DNA of 64,000 bases from PALSA-505 sp036502085 (GTDB taxonomy: Bacteria; Actinomycetota; Actinomycetes; Streptosporangiales; Streptosporangiaceae). The translations under genes and the position numbers were made by a program. The first letter of the stretch is position 1. Every line of letters starts with the position of its first letter. Below are positions 28,493 through 36,370 of the stretch, piece after piece. The stretch lies in the NCBI GenBank assembly GCA_036502085.1, contig DASXZD010000052.1, forward strand, positions 1 to 64,000, given 5' to 3'. The notes below the pieces were generated by a model. The model was not told the DNA's origin and did not search any database. It saw nothing but the letters and a program-made list of their open reading frames with translations.

Positions 28493-29740
28493 TCACCCGG
28501 CCGCCCCGCCGATCAGGCCGAACCATTTCGCCGCGGTGTCCATGTCCTTGTCCCCCCGGCCGGACAGGTTGACCAGCAGCAGCGCGTCGGGGCCGAGCTC
28601 ACGGCCGACCTCGAGCGCGCCGGCCAGCGCGTGCGCCGACTCGATCGCCGGGATGATGCCCTCGGTCCGGCACAGCAGCGCGAAGGCGCTCATCGCCTGC
28701 TGGTCGTCCAGGGCGCGGTAGCTGGCCCGGCCGGTCTCGTGCAGCCAGGAGTGCTCGGGCCCGACGCCCGGGTAGTCCAGCCCGGCCGAGATCGAGTGCG
28801 TGTCCAGCGTCTGGCCGTCGCTGTCCTGCAGCAGGTAGGTGCGCATGCCGTGGATCACTCCGGCCGACCCGGCCGCCAGCGTGGCGGCGTGCCGCCCGGT
28901 CGATACGCCGTCGCCGCCCGCCTCGCAGCCGATCAGGCGGACCGCCTCGTCGGGAATGAACGCGTGAAACACCCCGATGGCGTTGGAGCCGCCGCCGACG
29001 CACGCGATCACCGCGTCCGGCAGCCTGCCCGCCAGGGCCAGCACCTGCTCGCGCGCCTCCAGGCCGATGATCCGCTGGAGATCGCGCACGATCATCGGGA
29101 ACGGGTGCGGGCCCATCACCGAGCCGATGCAGTAGTGCGTCGTCTCGACCGAGGTGACCCAGTCCCTGAACGCCTCGTTGATCGCGTCCTTGAGCGTGCG
29201 GCTGCCGATGGTGACCGGCACGACCTCGGCGCCGAGCATCCGCATCCTGGCCACGTTGAGCGCCTGCCGCCGGGTGTCTTCCTCGCCCATGTAGACCACG
29301 CAGTCCAGGCCGAGCAGTGCGCACGCGGTGGCGGCGGCCACGCCGTGCTGCCCGGCGCCGGTCTCCGCGATCACCCGGGTCTTGCCCATCCGCTTGGTGA
29401 GCAGCGCCTGGCCGAGCACGTTATTGATCTTGTGGGAGCCGGTGTGCGCGAGATCCTCGCGCTTGAGCAGCACCCGGGCCCCGCCCGCTTCGGCGCCGAA
29501 CCTGCGCGCCTCGGTCAGCGCCGTGGGCCGCCCCGCGTAGCTGGCCAGCAGCGCGGCCAGCTCGGCCCCGAAGGCCGGGTCGGCCCGGGCGCTGGCGTAG
29601 GCCCGGGTGAGGTCGTCCAGCGCGGACATCAGCGCCTCGGGCGCGAACCGCCCCCCGTAGCGGCCAAAATGGCCGGAAATATCAGGTTGTTCAGCGGTAC
29701 TGGCGATCACTGGCGACTCCCCGTTCGGAAAAAAATTCAT
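28493..29740 (-). CDS. trpB: Tryptophan synthase beta chain
   Basis: 415 residues of the PLP fold type II family. Lys104 in HTGSHKINN binds PLP, and GGGSNAIG binds its phosphate; KREDLAHTG and the Cys/Ser-rich C-terminus are typical. It condenses indole with L-serine to make L-tryptophan. The N-terminus is extended (MNFFPNGESPVIASTAEQPD) before the conserved GRYGGRFAPEAL. The ATG overlaps the trpC stop (ATGA, 29737-29740), so the two are translationally coupled. Confidence 0.97.
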   Translation of the reverse strand: MNFFPNGESPVIASTAEQPDISGHFGRYGGRFAPEALMSALDDLTRAYASARADPAFGAELAALLASYAGRPTALTEARRFGAEAGGARVLLKREDLAHTGSHKINNVLGQALLTKRMGKTRVIAETGAGQHGVAAATACALLGLDCVVYMGEEDTRRQALNVARMRMLGAEVVPVTIGSRTLKDAINEAFRDWVTSVETTHYCIGSVMGPHPFPMIVRDLQRIIGLEAREQVLALAGRLPDAVIACVGGGSNAIGVFHAFIPDEAVRLIGCEAGGDGVSTGRHAATLAAGSAGVIHGMRTYLLQDSDGQTLDTHSISAGLDYPGVGPEHSWLHETGRASYRALDDQQAMSAFALLCRTEGIIPAIESAHALAGALEVGRELGPDALLLVNLSGRGDKDMDTAAKWFGLIGGAAG

Positions 29741-30543
29741 TTCCGGTCACGGAGGGCCGGATGCGAGCCCGCGGTCACCAGATCGGCCACCGCCGCCCGC
29801 GGGTCCTTGTCGGTCACCAGGCTCTCGCCGACCAGCACCGCATCAGCCCCGGCCGCGGCGTAGGCCAGCAGGTCATGCGGCCCGCGGACCCCGGATTCGG
29901 CGATCTTGACCACGCCGTCGGGGATGAGCGGCGCCAGCCGGGCGAACAAGGTGCGGTCCACCTTGAACGTGGTCAGGTCCCGCGCGTTGACGCCGATCAC
30001 CTTCGCGCCCGAGTCCAGTGCCCGCATCAGCTCATCTTCGGTGTGCACCTCGACCAGCGGCAGCAGCCCGATGGAGATCGCCCGTTCGACCAGGGACACC
30101 AGGGCGTTCTGCTCCAGGGCCGCCACGATCAGCAGCGCGAGGTCGGCGCCGTGCGCGCGCGCCTCCCACAGCTGGTAGGAGCCGACGATGAAGTCCTTAC
30201 GGAGCACGGGAACCTGCACGGCGCTGCGGACCGCCGCCAGGTCGGCCAGGCTGCCGCCAAACCACCGGGACTCGGTCAGCACGCTGATCACCCTCGCGCC
30301 GCCGGACGCGTAGTCGCATGCCAGCGCGGCCGGGTCGCTGATCTCCGCCATCGTGCCCTTGGACGGGCTGCCCCGCTTCACCTCCGCGATGACCGCCACG
30401 TCGTCGCCGGCCAGCACGGCCAGCGCGTCACGGGGTGACGGCGCCCGGCGCGCCATCTCCTTCAGCCGGTCGAGCGCGACGTCCCGCTGCCGCTGCTCAA
30501 GATCAGCGCGTACGCCTTCCAGGATTTCGTCGAGCACGCCCAC
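29737..30543 (-). CDS. trpC: Indole-3-glycerol phosphate synthase
   Basis: 268 residues, a TIM barrel: AEVKRGSPSKG near the N-terminus, VLRKDFIVGSYQ with catalytic Lys, LPLVEVHTEDEL, and AESGVRGPHDL with the phosphate site. It makes indole-3-glycerol phosphate from CdRP. Begins with GTG at 30543, 10 bp after the stop of a response-regulator gene. No trpF or trpD is in this cluster; HisA/PriA in the same window probably supplies the TrpF step. Confidence 0.97.
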   Translation of the reverse strand: MGVLDEILEGVRADLEQRQRDVALDRLKEMARRAPSPRDALAVLAGDDVAVIAEVKRGSPSKGTMAEISDPAALACDYASGGARVISVLTESRWFGGSLADLAAVRSAVQVPVLRKDFIVGSYQLWEARAHGADLALLIVAALEQNALVSLVERAISIGLLPLVEVHTEDELMRALDSGAKVIGVNARDLTTFKVDRTLFARLAPLIPDGVVKIAESGVRGPHDLLAYAAAGADAVLVGESLVTDKDPRAAVADLVTAGSHPALRDRK

Positions 30544-30552
30544 GCGGTTCCG

Positions 30553-31413
30553 CTATCCCCTCGGATCGCCGGTCGGATCGGATGCCCTGCGTCCCCGATC
30601 GTAGCGGGGAGCAGCCGGCCCGCCCGTCGGCCCCCCTCGGTTACCGGCTGGTCTGGGTGGCGCGCCCTGGGCCGGCGGGTCCAGCACGTAGCCCACGCCG
30701 CGGACCGTCCTGATGCCGCCGTCAGGCCCGAGCTTGGCCCGTAGCTGGGCGATGTACACGTCCACGATCCGGTCCCCGGCCGCGCTGTCCCGGCCCCAGA
30801 CTTCCTGCCGCAGCCGGCCGCGGGACTGCGCCCGGCCCGCCCCGCGGACCAGGCAGGCGAGCAGGTCGAACTCGGTCCCGGTCAGGGCGACGGGCACGCC
30901 GTCCCGGCAGGCGAGGCGGGCCGCCGGATCCAGGCTCAGCCCGCCGGCGGTACTGGGTGCGGCCGCCCTGGCCGCTGGCGCCTGCGCCGACACCGCGCGG
31001 GCGGCGGCGCGGACCCTGGCGACCAGCGTCCGCGGGCCGAACGGGCGGGGCAGGCAGGCGTCCCTGCTCACCCCGATGTCTTCGGGCCGCAGTCCCTGGG
31101 CGGCCTCGCCCGCGGTCAGGCAGATCAGCGGGACGAGCACCGCGTCCGCGGCGCCGCGGACGGCCGGCTGGCCGCCCGCCCGGCCCCGAGGGCCAGGCGT
31201 GACGCAGATCAGCCTGCGGATCTGCCGGGCGTCCAGGCCCGGCATGGCCAGGTCGAGCACGGCGACCGCGGCGCGGCATCCGGCGAGCGCGGCGGTGGTG
31301 TCGGCCGGGGTCCGGGTGCTGCGGACGCACAGGCCCTCCCTGGCCAGGTAGCGGCGGGTGAGTTCGGCGACGGCGGGCTCGTGCTCGGCGACCAGGATCT
31401 CAGCCGGGTGCAT
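30553..31413 (-). CDS. OmpR-type response regulator with atypical receiver domain
   Basis: 286 residues. The receiver domain retains Asp54 (VAVLDLAMPGL) but the usual acidic pair is EHE, and the conserved Lys of K-P-F is Arg (LPRPFGP). A Gly/Arg-rich insertion lies at about 70-90. A complete winged-helix domain (about 155-255) ends with IRTVRGVGYVLDPP. It thus may bind DNA without normal phosphorylation. It is embedded in the trp operon, 8 bp after the Trp-associated membrane protein and 10 bp before trpC. Its first codons come from a 22-bp duplication of the end of the upstream gene. The C-terminal 30 residues are Pro/Gly/Arg-rich. No kinase lies nearby. Confidence 0.85.
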   Translation of the reverse strand: MHPAEILVAEHEPAVAELTRRYLAREGLCVRSTRTPADTTAALAGCRAAVAVLDLAMPGLDARQIRRLICVTPGPRGRAGGQPAVRGAADAVLVPLICLTAGEAAQGLRPEDIGVSRDACLPRPFGPRTLVARVRAAARAVSAQAPAARAAAPSTAGGLSLDPAARLACRDGVPVALTGTEFDLLACLVRGAGRAQSRGRLRQEVWGRDSAAGDRIVDVYIAQLRAKLGPDGGIRTVRGVGYVLDPPAQGAPPRPAGNRGGPTGGPAAPRYDRGRRASDPTGDPRG

Positions 31414-31439
31414 CGATGATCTCAGCCGGGCGCATCGGT
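31396..31439. repeat. 22-bp tandem duplication at the gene junction
   Basis: Two 22-bp copies (31396-31417 and 31418-31439) differ at two positions. The second copy codes the last residues (DAPG) and stop of the Trp-associated membrane protein. The first copy supplies the ATG and first codons of the response regulator. Confidence 0.8.
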
Positions 31440-32486
31440 GAGGTCCACGCCGCGGTCGAGCGCTTCCCAGAGCGCCGCCGCGTCGTCCTCGCGATACGCC
31501 CCCCCGGCCGCGTCGTCGGCAGGCTCCCCGCCGCCGGCCGTCGCCTGCCCGGAAGCGGGTGAGGACGCGGGCGTAGCGGACTCGTCCGCAACTGCCTGGG
31601 ACGCGCTCGAGGCACCCGGGCCAGCCAGGCCCGATCCCGCGGGGCCGTCACGACCCCCGGCCTCGGAGCTGTCCCCGGCCGCGGCACCTGACCGGACCGC
31701 GACACCCGGACCGGCCGGGCTCGATCCCGCGGAAGCACCACGGCCACTGGCAGCCGGTCCGTCCCCGACGGCAGTGCCTGACCCGGCCGGGACATCGGAC
31801 CGGGCTGGGCCTGATCCAGCGGAAACGCCAGAACCGCCGGCCTTCGACCTGTCCTCCACAGCAGTGCCTGACCTGGCCGCGACACCCAGCCCGGCCGCGC
31901 CTGGGGTGTCGGGCCGGTCGAACCGGCTGGACATCACCGGCCAGCCCGGGCCGCGCCACGCGGTCACCAGGCCCACCGCGATGACCACGATCGCGCCGGC
32001 CACGGCGGCCGAGCGCCACGGGAACGTCGCGAGCACCACATGGCTGGCCGCGCCGATCGCGGGCAGCCCGCCGCCGCCCGAGCCGGTCCCGCCGCCGATC
32101 GCCGAGTTACCGCCGGGCAGCGAACCGCCCGCGAACTCGCCCGAGGACGCCTGGCCGGCCGCCGCCGAAATCACCGCCGCGGCGTGCACGGGCGCGCTGA
32201 CCAGCCAGCCAGCCCAGGCCCCGAGCCCGGCCATGGCCAGCCCGGCCAGCCGACGGGCCAGGCCGCGGGTCGCGATGACCGCAGCCAGGCAGGCCAGCGC
32301 CGCGAGCGCCAGGCCGCCGGCGCCGGGCCGCAGGTTCTGCCCGCTCACCGAGACCGAGCCAGACGGCAGCGGCGACGGCGCCGCATAGATCACCCGGGCC
32401 CAGCTCTCCCGCAAGGTGAGCAGCACCAGACCGGCTCCGGTGATGCACGCGGCGATCGCGCCGCCGTACTCCCTGCGTGCCGTCAC
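31422..32486 (-). CDS. Trp-operon-associated membrane protein (TIGR02234-like)
   Basis: 354 residues. About four membrane segments (roughly 8-25, 57-75, 80-100, 157-176) come first, with a Gly/Ser-rich extracellular loop at 110-145. Then follows a long low-complexity region with three consecutive 30-residue repeats (201-230, 231-260, 261-290), and a C-terminal ALWEALDRGVDLT motif typical of the family. The family occurs in actinobacterial trp operons; transport or regulation is suspected but unproven. GTG start at 32486 has GGGGAGA 5 nt upstream. The usual protein is near 200 residues, so the repeat region is the unusual part. hisI lies 59 bp upstream on the same strand. Confidence 0.85.
   Translation of the reverse strand: MTARREYGGAIAACITGAGLVLLTLRESWARVIYAAPSPLPSGSVSVSGQNLRPGAGGLALAALACLAAVIATRGLARRLAGLAMAGLGAWAGWLVSAPVHAAAVISAAAGQASSGEFAGGSLPGGNSAIGGGTGSGGGGLPAIGAASHVVLATFPWRSAAVAGAIVVIAVGLVTAWRGPGWPVMSSRFDRPDTPGAAGLGVAARSGTAVEDRSKAGGSGVSAGSGPARSDVPAGSGTAVGDGPAASGRGASAGSSPAGPGVAVRSGAAAGDSSEAGGRDGPAGSGLAGPGASSASQAVADESATPASSPASGQATAGGGEPADDAAGGAYREDDAAALWEALDRGVDLTDAPG
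31617..31886. repeat. Three 90-bp imperfect tandem repeats inside the Trp-associated gene
   Basis: The repeats code residues 201-230, 231-260 and 261-290. Each begins near AARSGTAV, AGSGTAVG or AVRSGAAAG and ends AGSGPARS, AGSSPAGPG or AGSGLAGPG. The period is exactly 30 residues, so the reading frame is kept whatever the copy number. Confidence 0.8.
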
Positions 32487-32545
32487 GTCTGTCTCCCCTG
32501 GCTGCCGTGCTCCGGCCGCGCGCCTGGCCGGCCGCCGGGTCCAGC

Positions 32546-32938
32546 CTATTGACTCACGTCCCCGCCGCGGTCATCGGCGGTCACCGGCAGCACCGCCGCG
32601 TCGAAGCAGGTCCGGTCGCCGGTGTGACAGGCACCGCCCGCCTGGTCCACCCGCACCAGCACGGTGTCCCCGTCGCAGTCCAGGGCCACCGACCGCACCC
32701 GCTGCTCGTGGCCCGAGGTCGCGCCCTTCACCCAGTATTCCTGGCGGCTGCGCGACCAGTAGGTGCACCGTCCGGTGGTCAGCGTCAGGTGCAGCGCCTC
32801 GTCGTCCATCCAGCCGAGCATCAGCACCTCGCCGGTGTCGTACTGCTGCGCGATCGCGGGAAACAGCCCGGCCGCGTCACGCTTCAGCCGCGCGGCGATC
32901 TCGGGATTCAGCCGGGACGGGCGGATGGCGCTGGTCAC
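32546..32938 (-). CDS. hisI: Phosphoribosyl-AMP cyclohydrolase
   Basis: 130 residues. The metal-binding core is present: MLGWMDDEALHLTLTTGRCTYWSRSR, LDCDGDTVLVRVDQ and the C-terminal CHTGDRTCF. It opens the purine ring of PR-AMP, the third step of histidine synthesis; the product is the substrate of HisA. GTG 32938 has GAGGAG 9 nt upstream. It starts the run hisI - Trp-associated protein - regulator - trpC-B-A, separate from the main his operon at 37-42 kb. Confidence 0.97.
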   Translation of the reverse strand: MTSAIRPSRLNPEIAARLKRDAAGLFPAIAQQYDTGEVLMLGWMDDEALHLTLTTGRCTYWSRSRQEYWVKGATSGHEQRVRSVALDCDGDTVLVRVDQAGGACHTGDRTCFDAAVLPVTADDRGGDVSQ

Positions 32939-33307
32939 GCGTGCTCACTCCTCGACATCGCTGCTGCGGCAAGCTGGCCCGCGGCTGGCCCCCTGCGCTG
33001 CGGCCGTGACCGGCTGCGGCTGGCCGTGGTCCCCCGTCATGGCCGGCTGGGGGCCAGCATAATCCGAACCTCAAGCCCGCCCGGCGCGCCCCGGGGGTGA
33101 CGCTTCCGCGGGAATGTCCACGCAATTGCGTGAAGCGTTTCCGCGGGAACGTCTGGCCGCGGGGAGCGCCGTGGTTCGCGTCGATGCAGATCGCCGGCCT
33201 CCCGGCCCGTTCGCCATGGCCGCCGAGGGGGTGCGGCGGCCGTGTGCATTGAGATCTTCCGCGACGTGGCCGTTCCCTTGCCGGGCTGGCGGCCCTAGTC
33301 TCAACCA
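32939..33307. other. Intergenic region with inverted and direct repeats
   Basis: This 369-bp gap between the divergent hisI and TIGR03085 genes has no supported gene. Near the middle, ACGCAATTGCGT (33120-33131) is a perfect palindrome flanked by two similar sequences: CGCTTCCGCGGGAATGTC and GCGTTTCCGCGGGAACGTC. They may be binding sites in the shared promoter region. TAGTCT (33296-33301) lies 6 nt before the TIGR03085 ATG as a likely -10 box. Confidence 0.5.
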
Positions 33308-33973
33308 ATGAGTTACTCCCGGGACGAGCGCCGGGCGCTGTGCGCCCTGCTCAATGAGGTCGGTCCGGACGCGCCGACCCTGTGTGACGGCTGGACCACC
33401 CTCGACCTCGCCGCCCACCTGGTGCTGCGCGAGCACCGGCCGGACGCCTCGGCCGGCATGCTCGGCGGCCCGCTCGCGGGATACGCCGAGCGGGCTCAAC
33501 GCCGGCTCGCCACCCGGACGCCCTATCCCCGGCTGGTCCAGATGATCCGCAACGGGCCGCCCCGGCTGTCGATCTTCGGGCTGCCGGGGGTGGACAAGCA
33601 GGCGAACCTGGTGGAATTCTTCGTGCACCATGAGGACGTCAGGCGGGCGGCGGCCGACTGGGAGCCCCGCCAACTCGACCGGGAGTTCGCCGACGCGCTC
33701 TGGGGCCGACTGGGCCTGACCAAGCTGATCCTGCGCAAGGTGCCGATCGGCGTGGAGTTCGCCCGAGACGACGTGCCCGACGGCGGCCAGTCTCCCGGCA
33801 CCGGGCAGCAGCACCGGCTCACGGTCAGGAACGGCACGCCCGTCGTCACGGTCGTCGGCCACCCGGCCGAGCTGACCCTGTGGGCGCTCGGCCGGACCAC
33901 CGCGGCCAGGGTCCGCCTGGATGGCGCCGCCACCCCGGTCCAGACCCTGACCGACACCCGCTGGCGCCTCTAA
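33308..33973 (+). CDS. TIGR03085 family mycothiol-type protein
   Basis: 221 residues with the DinB / mycothiol-dependent maleylpyruvate isomerase fold: LCDGWTTLDLAAHLVLRE with metal-ligand His, then GVDKQANLVEFFVHHEDVRR with the second metal motif, and a C-terminal domain including HPAELTLWALGRT. These proteins are thought to use mycothiol, the thiol of actinobacteria, but the substrate is unknown. The ATG at 33308 has TAGTCT 6 nt before it and no Shine-Dalgarno, suggesting a leaderless mRNA. Confidence 0.88.
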   Translation: MSYSRDERRALCALLNEVGPDAPTLCDGWTTLDLAAHLVLREHRPDASAGMLGGPLAGYAERAQRRLATRTPYPRLVQMIRNGPPRLSIFGLPGVDKQANLVEFFVHHEDVRRAAADWEPRQLDREFADALWGRLGLTKLILRKVPIGVEFARDDVPDGGQSPGTGQQHRLTVRNGTPVVTVVGHPAELTLWALGRTTAARVRLDGAATPVQTLTDTRWRL

Positions 33974-34025
33974 TCCGCCCGATAAGCGCGCTCTGCTCGC
34001 CCCGGCGAAACCACCCGCCTCGTTC

Positions 34026-34079
34026 GCCGCTCCCAACCCGGCCGCCGCTCCCAACCCGGCCGCCGCTCCCAACCTGTTA
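34026..34079. repeat. 18-bp tandem repeat x3
   Basis: Unit GCCGCTCCCAACCCGGCC occurs at 34026, 34044 and 34062; the third copy is slightly changed. It lies just downstream of the TIGR03085 gene. Confidence 0.8.
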
Positions 34080-34161
34080 GCCACCCTTACCCCGTTAGCC
34101 ACTCCACCTCCGTAACCCACTCACCTCCGTGGAGCGGCCCCCACCGCGCTCCCACCCCCGA

Positions 34162-34268
34162 AGTTGATCAACGTCGCTGCCGGATTGGTGTTCCTCTATG
34201 ACCGTCGCTGCCACATTGCTGTTCTTCCGGGCGCGGGAGCGGAGCGGACATACGGGGCAGAGCGGGCG
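34162..34268. repeat. Dispersed intergenic repeat, copy A
   Basis: It begins with the palindrome GTTGATCAAC followed by two imperfect ~31-bp units starting CGTCGCTGCC, then GGAGCGGA and CAGAGCGGG tracts. Copy B lies at 47741-47845. The longest shared runs include CTATGACCGTCGCTGCCAC. No protein is coded. It may be a small non-autonomous element or other repeat family. Confidence 0.65.
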
Positions 34269-34287
34269 CAGCGAGTTACCACATTCA

Positions 34288-34337
34288 TGATCATGAAGAC
34301 TCTTACGTGCCGGGGTACGTACAAGTCTTCGTGATCA
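34288..34337. other. Nested hairpin
   Basis: TGATCATGAAGACT (34288-34301) pairs with AGTCTTCGTGATCA (34324-34337); the single mismatch becomes a G-U pair in RNA. Inside, TACGT pairs with ACGTA around an 8-nt loop. It could be a structured RNA, a protein-binding site or the end of an element. Confidence 0.55.
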
Positions 34338-34380
34338 CTTGCCGGGGGCGGAGCGAGAGAGCGGGCGGGGCGGAGCGAGA

Positions 34381-34399
34381 GTCCCGGGCGACCCGGGAC
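34381..34399. terminator. Short GC-rich hairpin
   Basis: GTCCCGGG-CGA-CCCGGGAC: an 8-bp stem and 3-nt loop in the gap downstream of the AspRS gene, about 300 bp beyond its stop. It could stop transcription but lacks a U tract. Confidence 0.35.
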
Positions 34400-34695
34400 C
34401 GGGCGGTAAGGGGCTTTCGATCAGGTGAACCGCAGGCCCGCAGGCGGGCCGGGATCCGGCGCGATCAAGAAAGGGCGGCCGCCGGGGCCGCTGAGGGTGC
34501 TCTGGGCCGCGGCCGGCCGGCCGCGTCGGGGTCGCGCTGCGGCAGGTACGCCGCGCCCCAGGATTTGTCGCGCAGCGCCACGGCGTGGCTGAGCTGGGGT
34601 ACGGCCGCGGTGATAGCGACCAGCCTGGCGCCGCCAATGCCATCACACCTCCGCCGTACGCCGCGAAGCGCCTGCTCCAGACTACGCCGCCCCGG

Positions 34696-35997
34696 TCATG
34701 GGCTCAGGCGGTGCAGGTCGCGGGGGAAGAGGGTGACGCTGCGGACGTTCGGGGCGCCGGTGAGGCGGGCGGTCCAGCGTTCCAGGCCCATCGCGAAGCC
34801 GCCGTGCGGCGGCATCCCGGCGGCGAACACGGCCAGGTAGGACTCGTAGGGACCCGGGTCCTGGCCGCACCGGGCCAGCGCGGCCAGGTAGTCGGCGTGC
34901 CGGTGCAGCCGCTGGCCGCCTGTGACGATCTCCAGCCCCCGGAACAGCAGGTCGAAGCTGTTGGAGTACTCGGGCCGTTCCGGCTGCGGGTGGGTGTAGA
35001 ACGGGCGCTTGGCCATCGGGTAGCCGGTGACGTACAGCAGCTCGGAGCCGTGCTCGCGCACCGCCCATTCGGACAGCCAGCGCTCGTGCGCCGGGGCGAG
35101 GTCGGGCTCGGCGCGCGGGTCCTCGCCGGTGTGCCGGGCGAGCAGCTCCTGCGCGTCGGCGAAGTGGATCTCGGGGATCTGGCCGGGCACGTCAGGCAGC
35201 TTGAGGCCGAGCAGCTGCACGGCCGTCGCGGCCCGCTGCGCGACCGCGGCCACCATGCCGGCCGTGACCTCCCTGAGCACCGCCATCACGTCGTGGTGGT
35301 CGTCGATGAAGCCGAACTCGGCGTCCAGGCTGGTGTACTGGGCCAGGTGGCGGGCGGTGTCATGCGGCTCGGCACGGAACACCGGGCCGGTCTCGTAGAC
35401 CCGCTCGAACACGCCGACCATCGCCTGCTTGAAGAACTGCGGCGACTGCGCCAGGAACGCCCGCTGGCCGAAGTAGTCCAGGCCGAATACGTTCGCGCCC
35501 GACTCGGTGGCCGAGCCGACGATCTTGGGCGTGCTGATCTCGGTGAAGCCCAGCCCGTCCAGGGTCTCGCGGAAGCCGGCCGCGGCGGCCGCGGAGATCT
35601 CGAACGGCGCGCGCAGCCGCGGGTGCCGCAGGCTGGCCGGGGCCTGGTCCAGGATGGTCGGCAGCGTGGCCGTCACCGTCGGCCGGTACAGGTCGAAGGA
35701 AGGCCCGGTGGCCGGCCCGGACAGCGGCGTGATCACCGGATCGGTCAGCTCCGCACCGCCCGGCGCCTGGCCGCTGGCGGTCACGGTGCCGTCGACCGCG
35801 ATCACTGTCTCTTCGGTCAGCGCCGACGCGGCCTGCATCGCCGCGGCGTCGGCCAGCAGCACCTGGGCCAGGCCGGACCGGTCGCGGACGATCAGGAACG
35901 TCATGGACTTCAGCTGCCTGCTGCGATGCAGCCAGCCGGCGATCCGCACCCGCTTGCCTACATGAGCGGGTACCTCGGCGGCCAGTATGCGGGACAT
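34696..35997 (-). CDS. aspS: Archaeal-type aspartyl-tRNA synthetase
   Basis: 433 residues, class II. The N-terminal OB-fold anticodon-binding domain (RVRIAGWLHRSRQLKSMTFL) is followed by the catalytic core with motif 2 FRAEPHDTARH (FRAE) and motif 3 GFAMGLERW. The GAD insertion of bacterial AspRS is absent and the size fits AspRS2, which is often non-discriminating (charges tRNA-Asp and tRNA-Asn). Actinobacteria usually carry a ~590-residue bacterial AspRS, so this may be a second copy; AsnRS is the main alternative. ATG 35997 has GGAGC (36008-36004) 6 nt upstream; ATG 36003 is too close to it. A candidate T-box leader lies upstream. Confidence 0.88.
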   Translation of the reverse strand: MSRILAAEVPAHVGKRVRIAGWLHRSRQLKSMTFLIVRDRSGLAQVLLADAAAMQAASALTEETVIAVDGTVTASGQAPGGAELTDPVITPLSGPATGPSFDLYRPTVTATLPTILDQAPASLRHPRLRAPFEISAAAAAGFRETLDGLGFTEISTPKIVGSATESGANVFGLDYFGQRAFLAQSPQFFKQAMVGVFERVYETGPVFRAEPHDTARHLAQYTSLDAEFGFIDDHHDVMAVLREVTAGMVAAVAQRAATAVQLLGLKLPDVPGQIPEIHFADAQELLARHTGEDPRAEPDLAPAHERWLSEWAVREHGSELLYVTGYPMAKRPFYTHPQPERPEYSNSFDLLFRGLEIVTGGQRLHRHADYLAALARCGQDPGPYESYLAVFAAGMPPHGGFAMGLERWTARLTGAPNVRSVTLFPRDLHRLSP

Positions 35998-36003
35998 CCC
36001 CAT

Positions 36004-36285
36004 GCTCCGTTCGGGAAAATGATCTTGATCCCCTGGGAGCGCGGGCGAGAAGGGAACTCGCGGTGCCACCGCACCTTTGCCGCCTGCCGGGCAGACAGCC
36101 TCATCGGGGCCCGGTCACGGGGGCGGGCCGGCGGGGCATAGGGCGGGCCGCTGGCCGCGGCTGGCCGTTCCTCCCCGCACTCGGGAGGGTCTTCGCCACA
36201 GGGCGCGAGGCCGCCTTCCCAGCTGCCGGCGGCTCTCTTGGCTCGCGTGATCCTGCGCTACTCGTCTCCGTCAGCGCGTTGCCCC
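36004..36285 (-). promoter_or_regulatory. Candidate T-box riboswitch, Asp specifier, upstream of aspS
   Basis: On the minus strand, in order: GAGTAG-type 5' stem I, the AG-bulge motif CAAGAGAGCC (near 36240-36231) with a GGCGG distal stem, GAAGAC with specifier GAC (36191-36189, Asp), and the T-box core GCGGTGGCACCGCG (36072-36059). The bulge TGGC would pair with the GCCA acceptor end of tRNA-Asp, which has discriminator G. Downstream, GCTCC (36040-36036) can pair with GGAGC (36008-36004), the Shine-Dalgarno of aspS, which suggests control of translation. Uncharged tRNA-Asp would expose the site. Boundaries are approximate. Confidence 0.7.
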
Positions 36286-36370
36286 CAGGATACCCGGTGC
36301 CCCTAGGCTGGGCCGGGCATAATGCTGGGCGCGGCGCGGACGGGAGCGCCGCCGCGGAAGAGGAGCTTTC

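Larger units (their letters stand above)
33974..34695. other. 722-bp gap rich in repeats and hairpins, no gene seen
   Basis: Between the TIGR03085 gene and the AspRS gene no coding frame is convincing. It contains an 18-bp tandem repeat (34026-34079), one copy of a dispersed repeat (34162-34268), a long nested hairpin (34288-34337), a GTCCCGGG hairpin (34381-34399), and Arg/Gly-coding-like low-complexity sequence rich in GGAGCGAGAG. Annotated separately below. Confidence 0.6.

Noticed and set aside
34288..34337. The nested hairpin as an intrinsic terminator
   Set aside because: No U tract follows either arm and it is not close to the end of a gene.
34307..34840. 177-codon open frame in the repeat-rich gap
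   Set aside because: Arg/Gly-rich, no ribosome site, covers a hairpin and the end of the AspRS gene on the other strand.
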